The notes beneath the pieces were generated by a model. The model searched no databases and was not told the DNA's origin. It saw nothing but the letters and a program-made list of their open reading frames with translations. Positions 1-11,100 of a stretch of 24,083 nt of DNA are shown one piece after another. Where the stretch lies: positions 1,269,286 to 1,293,368 of the forward strand of contig BFEA01000065.1 of assembly GCA_003427395.1 (NCBI GenBank), written 5' to 3'. Source of the stretch: Chara braunii (Eukaryota; Streptophyta; Charophyceae; Charales; Characeae). A program made the position numbers and the translations under genes. Numbering within the stretch: position 1 is the stretch's first letter; every line of letters starts with the position of its first letter.

Positions 1-15
1 TTTGGGATTTTACTT

Positions 16-1936
16 AGTCGGTTTTCGAAGTCATATCCGCACATGCGTTCGGGATTTCGTCACCGAAATCGCACTTCGGGATTTCGGGATTTTACTTAGT
101 CGTTTTTTTAAAGACATATCCGCACGACATTCGGGATTTGCTTACCGAAATCGCACTTCGGGATTTCATGATCTTACTTAATCGTTTTCGAGTCTTATCC
201 GCACGACATTCGGGATTTCGTCACCAAAATCGCACTTCGGGATTTCGGGATTTTACTTAGTCGTTTTTTGTGAGTCTTATCCGCACGTTGTTCGGGATTT
301 CGTTACCGAAATCGCACTTCCGGATTTCGGGATTTCGCTTAGTAGTTTTTCGAAGTCTTATCCGTACGGCATTCAAGATTTCGTTACCGAAATCGCACTT
401 CGGGATTTCGAGATTTTTCTTAGGCGTTTTTCGTGAATCTTAGCCGCATGACATTCGGGATTTCGTCACCGAAATCACACTTCGGGGTTTCAGGATTTTA
501 CTTAGTCATTTTTCGTGACTCTTTTTTGCATTGCGTTCCGGATTTCGTCACCGAAATCGGACCTCGGGATTTCGGGATTTTACTAGGTCGTTTTTGAAAG
601 TTATGTCCGCACGACGTTCGAGATTTCATTACCGAAATCGCACTTCGGGATTTCTGGATTTTACTTAGTCAGTTATCAAAATCATATCCGCACATGTGTT
701 CGGGATTTCGTCACCGAAATCGCACTTTGGAATTTCGGGATTTTACTTAGGCATTTTTCGTGAGTCTTATCTGCACGGCATTCGGGATTTCGTCACCGAA
801 ATCGTACTTCGGGTTTTGGGGATTTTACTTAGTCATTTTTCATGAGTCTTATCCACATAGCGTTCGGGATTTCGTCACCGAAATCGCACTTCGGGATTTC
901 GGGATTTTACTGGGTCGTTTTTGCAAGTCATATTCACACGGCGTTCGGGATCTCGTTACCGATATCGAACTTCGGGATTTCGGGATTTCACCTAGTCAGT
1001 TTTCGAAGTCATATCCGCACATGCGTTCAGGATTTTGTCATCGAAATCGCACTTCGGGATTTTGGGATTTTACTTAGTTTTTTTTTCGAAGACATATCTG
1101 CACGGTATTTGGGATTTCGTCACCGAAATCGCACTTCGGGTTTTCGGGATTTTACTTAGTCATTTTTCGTGAGTCTTATCCGCATGGCATTCGGTATTTC
1201 GTCACCGAAATCGCACTTCGGGATTCCGGGATTTCAGCAGGTCGGGATTCCGGGATTTCAGCAGGTCGTTTTAAGAAGTCATATGCGCACGGCGTTCAGG
1301 ATTTCGTTACCGAAATCGCACTTCAGGATTTCAGGATTTTACTTAGTCGGTTTTTGAAATCATATCCGCACATCCGTTCGGAATTTCGTCACCGAAATCG
1401 CACTTTGGGATTTTGGGATTTTAGTTGGTCGTTTTTTCAAAGACATATCTGCACGACATTCGGGATGTGGTTACCGAAATCGCACTTCGGGATTTCGGGA
1501 TCTTACTTAGTCGTTTTCGAGTCTTATTCGCACGACATTCGGGATTTCGTCACCGAAATCACACTTTCGGATTTCGGGATTTTGCTTAGTGTTTTTCGAA
1601 GTCTTATCCGTACGACATTCGGGATTTTATTACCGAAATCGCACTTCGGGATTTCGAGATTTTACTTAGGCATTTTTCGTGAGTCTTATCCGCACGACAT
1701 TCGAGATTTCGTCACCGAAATCGCACTTCGGGGTTTCAAAATTTTACTTAGTCATTTTTCGTGAGTCTTATCTGAATGGCGTTCGGGATTTCGTCACCGA
1801 AATCGCACCTCGGGATTTCGAGATTTTACTGGGTCATTTTTGGAAGTCATATCCGCACGGCGTTCGGGATTTCATTACCGAATTCACACTTCGGGATTCC
1901 AGGATTTTACTTAGTCGGTTTTTCAAAGTAATATCC
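16..1936 (+). repeat. Higher-order repeat within satellite A (~1.25-1.33 kb period)
   Basis: Marker variants recur in the same order in two blocks. AGTCGG followed by a GCACAT-type segment is at 16 and 1345, and GATCTTACTTA at 170 and 1499 (offset 1329 for both). TATCCGTACG is at 359 and 1605, CTTCGGGGTTTCA at 480 and 1726, and GATTTCATTACC at 622 and 1868 (offset 1246 for all three). The drop from 1329 to 1246 is 83 bp, one monomer lost in the second block. The period is therefore about 16 monomers. A shorter four-monomer rhythm of the GCACATG variant (36, 692, 1018) is also suggested. Confidence 0.75.
1218..1265 (+). repeat. 24-bp exact tandem duplication inside satellite A
   Basis: Positions 1218-1241 are repeated exactly at 1242-1265. 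The unit starts TCGGGATTCC and ends TTCAGCAGG. It lengthens one monomer and carries the variant TTCAGCAGG in place of the usual TTTTACTTAGT segment, so it is a local slippage event in an already diverged monomer. Confidence 0.9.
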
Positions 1937-1993
1937 GCACGTGCGGTTCGGGATTTCGTTACCGAAATTGCACTTCGGGATTTCGGGATTTCA

Positions 1994-2304
1994 CTCTACT
2001 TTTAAAGATCAGAAATTTTGCAAAACAGACTGTCTTACATATAATAATATAACCCATATTGTCATTTATCTGAATGACTCTTTCTATGCTAAAGCACTTC
2101 GTGTTGCCATTGTGAATGCAATCTAATTTCTGTATTTCGATTCCGCTCTCATTTCCTTGTATAGATTAATTGAATACAATATTTTGAATGGGGTTGAAAT
2201 AGTGTATTGTCCTTGATTTGTTGGAAGAATAACACATGAATTGGAAAACCATCGGAGACACAAAAAAAAAAAGACAGTATTTCTGCTGGGATCTGTGACC
2301 GTGT
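1994..2304. other. Unassigned spacer right of satellite A
   Basis: AT-leaning sequence with no similarity to either satellite that I can see. Short reading frames of 61-82 residues here have no recognisable motif. An A-run lies near 2261-2272. I see no RNA gene or promoter. Confidence 0.6.
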
Positions 2305-2320
2305 TTGTTGGTGTCTGCAT

Positions 2321-2660
2321 GTTGTCTGAGTATATGTTGGACTGTGTGTGTGTGTGTGTGTGACTGTGTGGGCTCGTGTGAATGTCGTGTGGCCTCTTTC
2401 ATCATCCTTTTCATCTCTATCCGCCCTTATGCAAGTCGTTCTCTTCCCGCTGGGTCCGATCTGTGTGTGTTGAGAATGCTTGTTGTTGCTGTGTTCCTAA
2501 GTTTATGTGTGATTAGTTCGTTGGTTTCTTCCTGTTGTCTGAGTGTATGTCAGACTGTCTGTGTGATCGCGTGGGGGTGTGAATGTCGTGTGGACTCTTT
2601 CCACCCTCCTCTCATCTCTCTCCACCTCAATGCAAGTCGTTCTCTCCCCGCCTCGTGGTC
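2321..2660 (+). repeat. Diverged ~200-bp direct duplication
   Basis: Two copies begin with GTTGTCTGAG at 2321 and 2534 (offset 213) and both reach GCAAGTCGTTCTC at 2431 and 2632 (offset 201). GAATGTCGTGTGG and CATCTCT lie in the same order in each. The first copy contains a (TG)10 tract that the second lacks. Both offsets are multiples of three, and a 127-residue frame (2305-2688, plus strand) runs through both, giving two similar cysteine-rich halves. No known domain is visible and composition is low-complexity, so I do not call it a gene. Confidence 0.7.
2343..2362 (+). repeat. (TG)10 microsatellite
   Basis: Perfect alternating TG for 20 bases, within the first copy of the local duplication. 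Confidence 0.95.
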
Positions 2661-2688
2661 TACTTTTTGCAATAAACAGCGAATGTAA

Positions 2689-3499
2689 TGCAAATTCTGC
2701 TTTTATAAATTTATTATCTGATCCTTGGCTCACTAGGCCATATTAAAACAAAATAAGAGACGGACAAATGGATGGTAACATTTATAGGCATCATAACATA
2801 ATGTTCACCCTGATATTTGTTTTGTCATTTTGTTGTGTTTGCCCATTTGGCAGGTATATCTCCTTTTGTTTTTGTCTCGAATGCTACAGAATGAAGAAAT
2901 TATTGATATGTTTGTAAGTATGAAGGATCCTCTTTGCTGCGTTTTGCTTGACGCAAGCGGAATCAAGAGCAAAGTCATACGAAAGCGGTAGAAGACCAAG
3001 TGCCCCATGATGCGGCTGAGGCTGATCAACAGTGATGGCATAAATAATGATCGTATTGTTCCTCAGGATTCTCTTCTGGCTCTTTCTTGGAGGAGCTCAG
3101 CGTCCGACAATGTTGTAACTCTTATATGGCGATGTTGCAGTATGAGGTCATCATATGTGCCTACTCACCATGTGGCTTAATAAGAATTCTATATATCAAG
3201 TGTGAAGTCATATTGGTAACTCTGATAAGGCCATGTTGCAGGTAGGACATCACCACGGTCACTTTTGAGGACCTCACTTTCAGACGACACTTCCCTGGCG
3301 GCCCAGTGCTGGACTGCAGATCGGATCGACGATCCGACGGTCCACATCTGAGTGCTTGTACTGGACTTAGGCTGAACAAGCCAAGCCAGCACTATTTACC
3401 AGGTAGTACCAAGGGACACATTGAGACTTTCTGTTGTGCCAGTTTTGCTTTATCGCAGCGCTGCTACACCCACCACTAAGTTAGGTGTCATACAGCACT

Positions 3500-3502
<3 letters not shown>
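2689..3502. other. Unassigned spacer
   Basis: No satellite monomers, no reading frame with recognisable content (the longest are under 80 residues) and no RNA gene seen. A 17-base near-perfect palindrome centred at 3329 (an eight-base stem around one A) is the only local structure I noted. Confidence 0.55.

Positions 3503-3553
<51 letters not shown>
3503..3553 (+). repeat. (GA)n microsatellite, about 25 units
   Basis: An uninterrupted GA dinucleotide run of about 51 bases. Confidence 0.97.
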
Positions 3554-3556
<3 letters not shown>

Positions 3557-3660
3557 ATGACTTATTGACGTCACAGCTCCAGCTTCAGGCTAGCAGTCTC
3601 CAGGAACTCCAAGACGACAGCTTACACATCTGGGCCTCGATCAGGAGGGAGCGAGAGAGT

Positions 3661-3815
3661 CAATCTTTCTCGCTCCAACCTTCCATCTCCATCTCCTCCT
3701 CTGCCCCTTTCGATTATTCCTCTTCTTCTTTTTCTTGTTCCTCTATTTCTTTTTTTTCTTTCTCTTTTTTTTTTTTTTTTTNTTCTTCACCTTCTTCAAC
3801 TCCTCTATATTCTCT
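3661..3815 (+). repeat. Pyrimidine-rich tract with poly-T and an unresolved base
   Basis: The plus strand is almost wholly C and T, with TCTTCT and CTCC runs and a poly-T of about 15 bases ending at an N (3782). A reading frame through it translates as serine/phenylalanine low-complexity sequence and is not a gene. The N probably marks a length-uncertain homopolymer. Confidence 0.85.
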
Positions 3816-3898
3816 AGTAACGATCAGGGGCAGAAATCAGTGGTAGATGTCAGTAACATCAGCATTGGACCAGTTACCGAACAGAGACTCTAGAGGTT

Positions 3899-4034
3899 AT
3901 TTTCGGATTGGTATTCAACGACATGTAGATTAAGTATCATCGACACTTGAGATTTTGTATCGTCGACATTGGGGCTCTATGTCAGCGACATTTTGGATTT
4001 CGTTCGGAGACATTTGCGATTCTATACCGATAAT
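3899..4034 (+). repeat. Degenerate 22-bp tandem repeat, about six units
   Basis: A motif close to CGACAT or GACATT recurs at 3919, 3941 (CGACAC), 3964, 3986 and 4008 (AGACAT), with CGATA at 4028. The spacings are 22, 23, 22, 22 and about 20 bases. Between them lies a degenerate segment resembling GATTTTGTATCGT. The array is old: every unit differs. It is unrelated to the 81-bp satellites as far as I can see. Confidence 0.65.
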
Positions 4035-4439
4035 ATTTTTTTTATTCCATATCAGTGGTCATGGTTGTTAACTTCATCTCCCTCCTCCACTTCGTCTCTT
4101 CTCCCCCACTTCATCTGTGTATGGTTGTACAAGCTGGCGCACTTTCTATGTATGATCACCAGACCATAACCCACCGATTGATGTGTGTGTATGTTTGTAT
4201 GCAGTCTAGTCATTTGTGAGTCAGTCTATGATTTTAGTCTTCCACTACATCGTAATCATCTTTTATAATTGATCAGTTCTTGGTTCTGCACTTGTGTTTA
4301 TTTGCACTAGTATGCAACACGGACACTCAATGCCAACAAATTGAGATAGTTGGCTTGCTCCATTGTTGTCCATATGTATCTCGGACTATTTTCAACTTTT
4401 GTTTCTTTTACTTTTAATGAAAGTTATAACAACGTTCTG
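4035..4439. other. Unassigned spacer
   Basis: T-rich plus strand with a CTCC-rich patch near 4075-4115. No gene, RNA or clear repeat recognised. Confidence 0.5.
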
Positions 4440-4925
4440 AATGTAGTAACCTGAGCTACCAGACCTGCACGAGACCAATTGCCCTGCAGGGCGATCGGGC
4501 CAGTACGCCCGAGACCCTCCCGCCAAGGTCACCCAGGCAGGTAAAAAAAACAACAAAAGAAGAAAACAAATTGGTGCCATGGGTATTTTGCACTCTCTAA
4601 GAGCTTCCCAAATTCGGCCTGATTTTAGTTCGTGGTGCACGTCAATTTTATAGGGGAGGGGGGGCGGTTAAGGGTCTTTTAGTGGTTTCAAAGGAGTTGA
4701 AGGATCCTCCAAAAGGGGGTAATAATTTTCCTTCCTGTTTTTTATTTTTATTTTTATTTTGAGTTCTATAAACAATATAAAAGTGACCCTCAGCCAAAAG
4801 TTGTCTTCATTGCTATTGTGCACATTTTTTTTTTCCAGGTTACTAGTAGGGACCCCGGCTGGCCCGGTTGCTCGGCAGATCATTCCGCTCAGGTCCCGTG
4901 CCAGCCTTGGGGACCCGGGCGGCAT
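4440..4925. mobile_element. Possible fold-back (MITE-like) element with GC-rich inverted arms
   Basis: A GC-rich arm at about 4445-4550 (GAGCTACCAG, GCACGAGACC, CGATCGGGCCAG, ending in an A-run) is loosely matched in reverse complement by 4840-4925 (GCACGGGACC, GAGCAACCGGGCCAG, ending in an A-run from the T-tract at 4827). An A/T-rich centre lies between them. A central segment at 4783-4813 is an inverted match to 23722-23750 at the other end of the window, where a similarly built element lies. No transposase is present, so it would be non-autonomous. The arms are too diverged for me to define ends or a target-site duplication. Confidence 0.4.
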
Positions 4926-5212
4926 GGGTGGTACTTCTCAATGCGCTTTTGTACGAGGGCAAAAGTGTCATAAGCGCCAAAGTCCGCTAACCCACATCGC
5001 AACCAACTTTTTTTCTTTTGGTAGGCGCCTCCAGCTATTGTGGCCCGGTAGTGCTAAAGCCCGAAAGTTGTGGAACACATACGTTTTACGCCTGCGGCCG
5101 ATGTATGGGCCAAGTACTGGTGGTTTCGGAATTATGGTCGGGTGATTACTTATTGACCACTTACAAAATGTAACTGGGTCACGCCCTAGCGGGGCGCTTA
5201 ATTAATAGGCTC
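4926..5212. other. Unassigned GC-richer spacer
   Basis: Mixed-composition sequence. A plus-strand frame of 128 residues (4759-5145) crosses the T-tract and the GC arm and has no recognisable domain. The motif GGTCACGCCCTAGC near 5178 resembles the end of the ~273-bp modules that follow, so this may be a more eroded module. Confidence 0.4.
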
Positions 5213-5780
5213 GTGTTTTTTTTTTTTTTTTTTAATAATCTCTCTTTCAGTTTAAGAATTGTAAAATTCTTAGTATGCTACTCGCCACTTGGCTTGGGTA
5301 AGGGCAGATCTGGCCGCAAAGTCGGGCCTCCAACCAGACCTAGTCTAAAGTGGCCCTCCAACTCTAACCTAGAAATTAACTATTTTTTTTCTACTTTCTC
5401 ACTCTCCCAAGTGGAAATCAAACTCACGCGAGGGAGGACATTTAATAGAGTTGCACCCCGACCCAGGCGCCAGTCCGTTCTTGTTTTTTTTTTCAATTTT
5501 CTCTTAGATCTATCTGTCTCGGTTAAACAATTATAATATTATCGGTACGTTACCAGTCACTTGGCTAAGGCGAATGAAAAGCAGGCCACGTAGGTGAGTC
5601 TTCCAAATTGATCGTGATGAGGCCGGACATGTCGCTTCAAAGAATCTCGCACTAGTTTTGTTTTTCCCCTTTTCCACTCTTCCGATGGAAAGCAAAGTCA
5701 AACAAGTAAAAACATTCATGTAGGTCACACCTTAGCCCAACGACCAAAACAATTGTTTTTTTTTTGTTTTTTTTTTTCGT
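5213..5780 (+). repeat. Two-copy diverged module of about 273 bp
   Basis: Two successive copies share ordered landmarks: a poly-T start (5213 and 5484), CACTTGGCT (5286 and 5558), ACTCT followed by a TGGAAA-like segment (5401 and 5676), and a terminal segment like GCACCCCGACCCAGG against CACACCTTAGCCCAACG. A third poly-T follows at 5757. Spacing between landmarks is 271-275 bases throughout. The copies are strongly diverged and non-coding. Confidence 0.6.
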
Positions 5781-5948
5781 TGTACGTTTCAGTTGAAAAA
5801 TAAGAATATTTTCTGTGAATTTTTTTTTTTTTTCCCTTCAACCTGTTTTAGTTTAAGAATTAGAATATTCTCTATCAAGTTCTTTCTAGAGTTTGATATC
5901 TCGCTCTATAGAATCTCGTATTAGCTCAGTAATTTTTTTTTCCGACTA

Positions 5949-5992
5949 ATATATATACATAGTTCTATGTGACGATATATATATATATACTA
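5949..5992. repeat. Interrupted (TA)n tract
   Basis: Two short TA runs separated by about 17 bases, in the T-rich approach to satellite B. Confidence 0.8.
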
Positions 5993-6312
5993 TTTATTAA
6001 AAAAAAAAAATTTACCTGTTTCAGTTTAAATAATTATTAAATCTCCATCAAGATATTCTAATATCTTTTTTTAAATTATTTTTCTTGAACCAATTTCAGT
6101 TTAACATTTCAAAAATTGTTTGTCAAGTTTTTTCTAAACATAGTACACAATGTTCCAAAACTCAAGAGTATGTTTTCATTAAATCAGAAGTCCACGCGAT
6201 AAGAAAACTTTGCTTTAGGGTTCTCACTGAGGCTAGTATCCCCAGAAGAAATGAAGGTATTTTCGCTAACAAAACCCTGAATACCAAAAGAGCTATTAAT
6301 CCTAGATATACT

Positions 6313-6353
6313 CAGTAAACTATCAAAATCCCCCAGTAAACTATCAAAATCCC
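6313..6353 (+). repeat. 21-bp tandem duplication at the left edge of satellite B
   Basis: CAGTAAACTATCAAAATCCC at 6313-6332 is repeated exactly at 6334-6353. It sits within the most degraded monomers of the array. Confidence 0.9.
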
Positions 6354-8167
6354 GTCGTATATTCTTGCTAACGAATCCCCCAATACCTATCAAGATATAA
6401 TTCTTATCGAGGCTGTAAGTTCCTGAAATCCCAAAATGTATTTTCGTTAACCAAACCACAAATACCTAATGACATATAATTTATAGATAGGCTAACGAAA
6501 ATTTTGAAATCCTAAATTGTATTTTCGGTAATGAAACCCGTAACCCCTATCGAGATATAATCCATAGAGAGACTAAAAAAAATCCCGAAACCCCGTACTG
6601 TATTTTCCGTAACGAAACCCCGAAAACCTATCAAGATATAATCCCCAGAGAGACTAGGTAAAATTCCGAAACCCCGTAGTGTATTTTTGGTAAGGAAACC
6701 CCGAAAGCCTATCGAGATATAATCCCTAAAGAGACTAAATAAAATCTCGAAAACCCGTACTGCATTTTCGCTAATGAAAACCCAAAAGGCTATCGAGATA
6801 TAACCCCTAGAGAGACTAAGTAAAATCCCGAAACCCAGTACTGTATTTTAGATAACGAAACCGCGAACGCCTATCAAGATATAATCCTTAGAAACACTAC
6901 GTAAAATTCTGAAACCCCGTAGTGTATTTTCGGTAACGAAACCCCGAAAGCCTATCGAGATATAATCCAAAGAGAGAATTAGTAAAATCCCGAAACCCCG
7001 TAGTGTATTTTCGGTAACAAAACCCCGAAAGCCTATCGAGATATAATCCTAAGAAAGACCAAGTAAAATCGCAAAACCCCAAAGTGTATTTTCGATAACG
7101 AAACCACTAAAGCCTATCGAGATATAATCCAGAGAGACTAAGTAAAATTTTGAAACCCTGTAGTGCATTTTCGCTAACGAAACCCCGAAAGCCTATCGAG
7201 ATGTAATCCCTAAAGAGACTACGTAAAATCCCGAAACCCCGTAGTGAATTTTCGAAAACGAAACCTCGAAAGCCTATCGAGATATAATCCCTAGAGAGAT
7301 TGAGTAAGATCCCAAAACCCCGAAGTGTTTTTCGGTTACCAAACCCCGAAAGCCAATCATGATATAATCCTTAGAAAGACTAAGTAAAATTATGAAACCC
7401 CGTAGTGTATTTTCGTTAACGAAACCCCGAGAGCCTATCGAGATATAATCCCTAGAGAGACTTAATAAAATCTCGAAACCCCGTAGTGTATTTTCGATAA
7501 AAAAAACCCGAAAGTCTATCCAGATATAAATCCTAAAGAGACCAAGTAAAATCCCGAAACCCCGTAGTGCATTTTCGCTATCAAAACCCCGAAAGTCTAA
7601 CGATATTTAATCCCTAGAGAGACTGAGTAAAATCCTGAAACCCTGTAGTGTATTTTTGGTAACGAAACCCCGAAAGCTTATCGAGATAAAATCCCTAGAG
7701 AGACTAGGTAAAATCCAAAACCCCGTAGTGCATTTTCGCTATCGAAACCCTGAAAGACTATCGAGATTTAATCCCTAGAGAGACTAAGTAAGGTCCTGAA
7801 ACCCCGTAGTGTATTTTCGGTAACGAAACCCCGAAAGCCTATACAGATATAATCCCTAGAGAGACTGAATAAAATCTAAAAACCCCGAAGTGTATTTTCG
7901 GTAACGAAACCCCGAAAGCCCATCAAGATATAATCCATAGAGATCCTTAGTAAAATCATGAAACCCTGTATTGCATTTTCGCTATCGAAACTCTGAAAGA
8001 CTATCGAGATTTAATCCCTAAAGAGACTAAGTAAGGTCCTGAAACCCCGTAGTGTATTTTCGGTAACGAAACCCCGAGAGCCTATCCAGATATAATCCCT
8101 AGAGAGACTGAATAAAATCTCAAAACCCCGAAGTGTATTTTCGGTAACTAAACCCTCGAAAGTCCAT

Positions 8168-11100
8168 CAAGATATAATCCATAGAGATCCTTAGTAAAAT
8201 CCTGAAACGCTGTATTGCATTTTCGCTATCGAAATCCCGAAAGCCTATCGACATTTTATCCCTAGAGAGACTAGGTAAGATCCCTAAGCCCCGTAGTTTA
8301 TTTTCAGTAATGGAACCCCGAAAGCCTATCGAGATATAATCCCTCGAGAGACTGAGTAAAATCCCGAAACCCCGAAGTGTATTTTCGGTAACGAAACCCC
8401 GAAAGCCTATCGAGATATAATGTCCAGAGAGACTTAGTGAAATCCTGAAACCCGGTAGTGCATTTTCGGTAACGAAACCCCGAAAGCCTATCGACATACA
8501 ATCCCCAGAGATACTAAGTAAAATCATGAAACTCCGAAGTGTATTTTCACTAACGAAACCCCAACAGCCTATCGATATAAAATCCGAGACTAAGTACAAT
8601 CTCGAAAACCCGTAGTGTATTTTCGGTAATGAAACCCCGAAAGCCTATCGAGATATAATCCTTAGAAAGACTGAGTAAAATCTCAGAACCCCGAACTGTA
8701 CTTTCGGTGAATAAACCCCGAAACCCTACGAGAGACAATCCCTAGAGATACTAAGTAAAATCTCGAAACCCCGTAGTGCATAATTGCTATTCAAACCCCG
8801 AAAGCCTATCGAGATGTACTCCCTAGAGATACTAAATAAAATCTCGAAACCCCATTGTGTATTTTCGGTAACGAAACCCCAAAAGCGTACCGGGATATAA
8901 TACCTAAAGGACTTAGTAAAATCCCGAAACCCGGAAGTGTATTTTCGGTAACGAAACCCCGAAAGCCTATCGAGATATAATCCCTAGAGAGACTTCATAG
9001 AATGCCGAAACCACGTAGTGCATTTCTGGTGACGAAACCATGAAAGCCTATCGAGATATAATCCCTAGAGAGGCTATGTAAAATTCCGCAACCCCGTAGT
9101 GTGTTTTCATTAACGAAACCCCGAAAACCTATCGAGATACAATCCCTAGAAAGACTTTGTAAAATCTCGAAACCCCATAGTGTATTTTCGGTAACGAAAC
9201 CCCGAAAGCCTATCGAAATGTTATCCCTAGAGAGACTAAGTAAAATCATGAACCCCCGTAATGCATTTTCGCTATCAAAACCCTGAAAGTCTATCGAGAT
9301 TTAATCCCTAGAGAGACTATGTAAAATCCCGAAACCCCGTAGTGTATTTTCAATAACGAAACCCCGAAAGCCTATCGAGATATAATCCCTAGAAGGATTT
9401 AGTAAAATCCCGAAACCCCGAAGTGTATTTTTGATAACGAAATCCTGAAAGCCTATACAATCCCTAGAGAGACTTAGTAAGATCTCAAAACCCCGTAGTG
9501 CATTTTCAGTAACAAAACCCCGAAAGCCTATTGAGATATAATCCCAAGAGAGGCTAAGTAAAATTCCGAAATCCCGTAGTGTGTTTTCGGTAACGAAACC
9601 CCAAAAGCTAAATGAGATATCATCCATAGAGAGAGTGAGTAAAATCTCGAAACCCCGTAGTGTATTTTTGGTAACGAAACCCCGAAGGCCTATCAAGATA
9701 TCATCCCTAGAGAGACTAAGTAAAATCCTGAAACCTCGTAGTGCATTTTCACTCTCGAAACCTTAAAAGCCCATCAAGATTTTATCCGTAAAGAGACGAA
9801 GTAAAACCGAAACCCCGTAGTGTATTTTCGGTAACGAACCCCTCAAAGCCTATCGAGATATAATCCTTCGAGAGATTGAGGTAAATCTCGAAACCCTGAA
9901 GTATATATTCAGAAACGAAATCCCGAAAGCCTTTATAATCCCTAGAGACACTTAGTAAAATCCCGAAACCCCGTACTGCATTTTCGGTAACGAAACCCCG
10001 AAAGCCTATCAAGATATAATCCGTAGAGAGGCAAAGTAAAATCTCAAAACCCCGTAGTCCGTTTTCGGTAACGAAACACCGAAAACCTATCGAAATATAA
10101 TCCCTAGGGAGACTTAGTAAAATCTCAAAACCTCGTAGATTACTTTCGGTCACGAAACCCTGAAAGCCTATCGAAATATAATCCCTAGAGATGCTAAATA
10201 AAATTTCGAAAGCCTATCGAGATATAATCCCTAGACCGTGAAAACCCCGTAGTGTATTTTCGGTAACGAAACCCCGAAAGCCTCTCGAGATATAATCCCT
10301 GGACAGACTGAGTAAAATATCGAAACCTCGTAATGAATTTTCGGTAACACTACCCTGAAATCCGATCGAGATATAATTCCGAAAGAGACAGAGTAAAATC
10401 CCGAAACCCCGAAGTGTACTTTCTGTTACGAAATCCCGAAAGCCTATACAATCCCTAGAGAGACTTAGTAAAATTCCTCAAACCCTATAGTGCATTTTCG
10501 TAACGAAACCCCAAAAGCCTATCGAGATATAATCCCTAGAGAGGCTAAGCAAGATCCCGAAACCCCTTAGTGTGTTTTCGATAACGGGACCTTGAAAGCC
10601 TTTTGAGATATAATCCCTACAGAGACTGAGTAAAATTTCGAAACCCCGTAGTACATTTTCGGTAAAGAAACCCTGAAAGCCTATCGAGATACAATCCCTA
10701 GAGATGCTAAGTAAAATCCCGAAACCCCGTAGTGTGTTTTCGGTTACTAAACCTCAAAATCCTATCGAGATATAATCCTTAAACAGACTAAGTAAGATCT
10801 CGAAACCCCATGGTGTATTTTAGGTAACGGAACCCCAAAAGCCTATCGAGATAGAGTCCCTAGAGAAACTAAGTAAAATCCCGAAACCCCGTAGTGCATT
10901 TTCGCTATCGACTCACGAAAGCCTATCGAGATTCAATCCCTATAGAGACTAAGTAAAATCCCGAAACCCCATAGTGCGTTTTCGGTAACGACACCCCGAA
11001 AGCCTATAGAGATATAATCCCCAGACAGAATGAGTAAAATCCTGAAACCTCGTAGTGCATTTTCTCTAACAAAATCCCGAAAGACTATCGAGATATAATC

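Larger units (their letters stand above)
1..1993 (+). repeat. Satellite A tandem array (81-83 bp monomer)
   Basis: About 24 head-to-tail monomers, truncated by the window start. Each contains, in order, TTTTACTTAGTC, a variable T-rich stretch, a segment like TTATCCGCACG, then TTCGGGATTTCGTCACCGAA, then a segment like CGCACTTCGGGATTTCGGG. Monomer length varies slightly because the T-run after AGTCG varies. Divergence is visible in every copy, so this is not a freshly amplified array. It stops abruptly near 1993, after which the sequence is unrelated. Several overlapping plus-strand reading frames of up to 136 residues run through it because the monomer is close to 27 codons; I treat them as by-products. 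It is homologous to the array at 6250-17791 in the opposite orientation. Confidence 0.97.
5213..6130 (+). repeat. Recurrent T-tract plus CAGTTTAA motif
   Basis: A poly-T or AT-rich tract is followed within tens of bases by CAGTTTAA or a close variant at 5248, 5790 (CAGTTGAA), 5849 (TAGTTTAA), 6022 and 6098. After four of these comes a segment like GAATATTCTCTATCAAG. The last four lie within 310 bases, suggesting degenerate tandem growth. The polypyrimidine-AG look resembles a splice acceptor, but no coding exon is seen. Confidence 0.5.

Noticed and set aside
3321-3337. 17-base palindrome as a regulatory operator
   Set aside because: Isolated, no gene beside it, and not repeated; no basis for a function.
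3565-3846. 93-residue Ser/Phe-rich plus-strand frame
   Set aside because: It is a translation of a CT/T-rich tract containing an N; low complexity only.
4759-5145. 128-residue plus-strand frame as a gene
   Set aside because: It runs through a poly-T tract and the GC-rich arm of a repeat, with no recognisable motif or compositional sign of coding.
5240-6130. Polypyrimidine-CAG motifs as splice acceptors of a multi-exon gene
   Set aside because: No open coding segment follows any of them, and the motif is itself part of a degenerate repeat.
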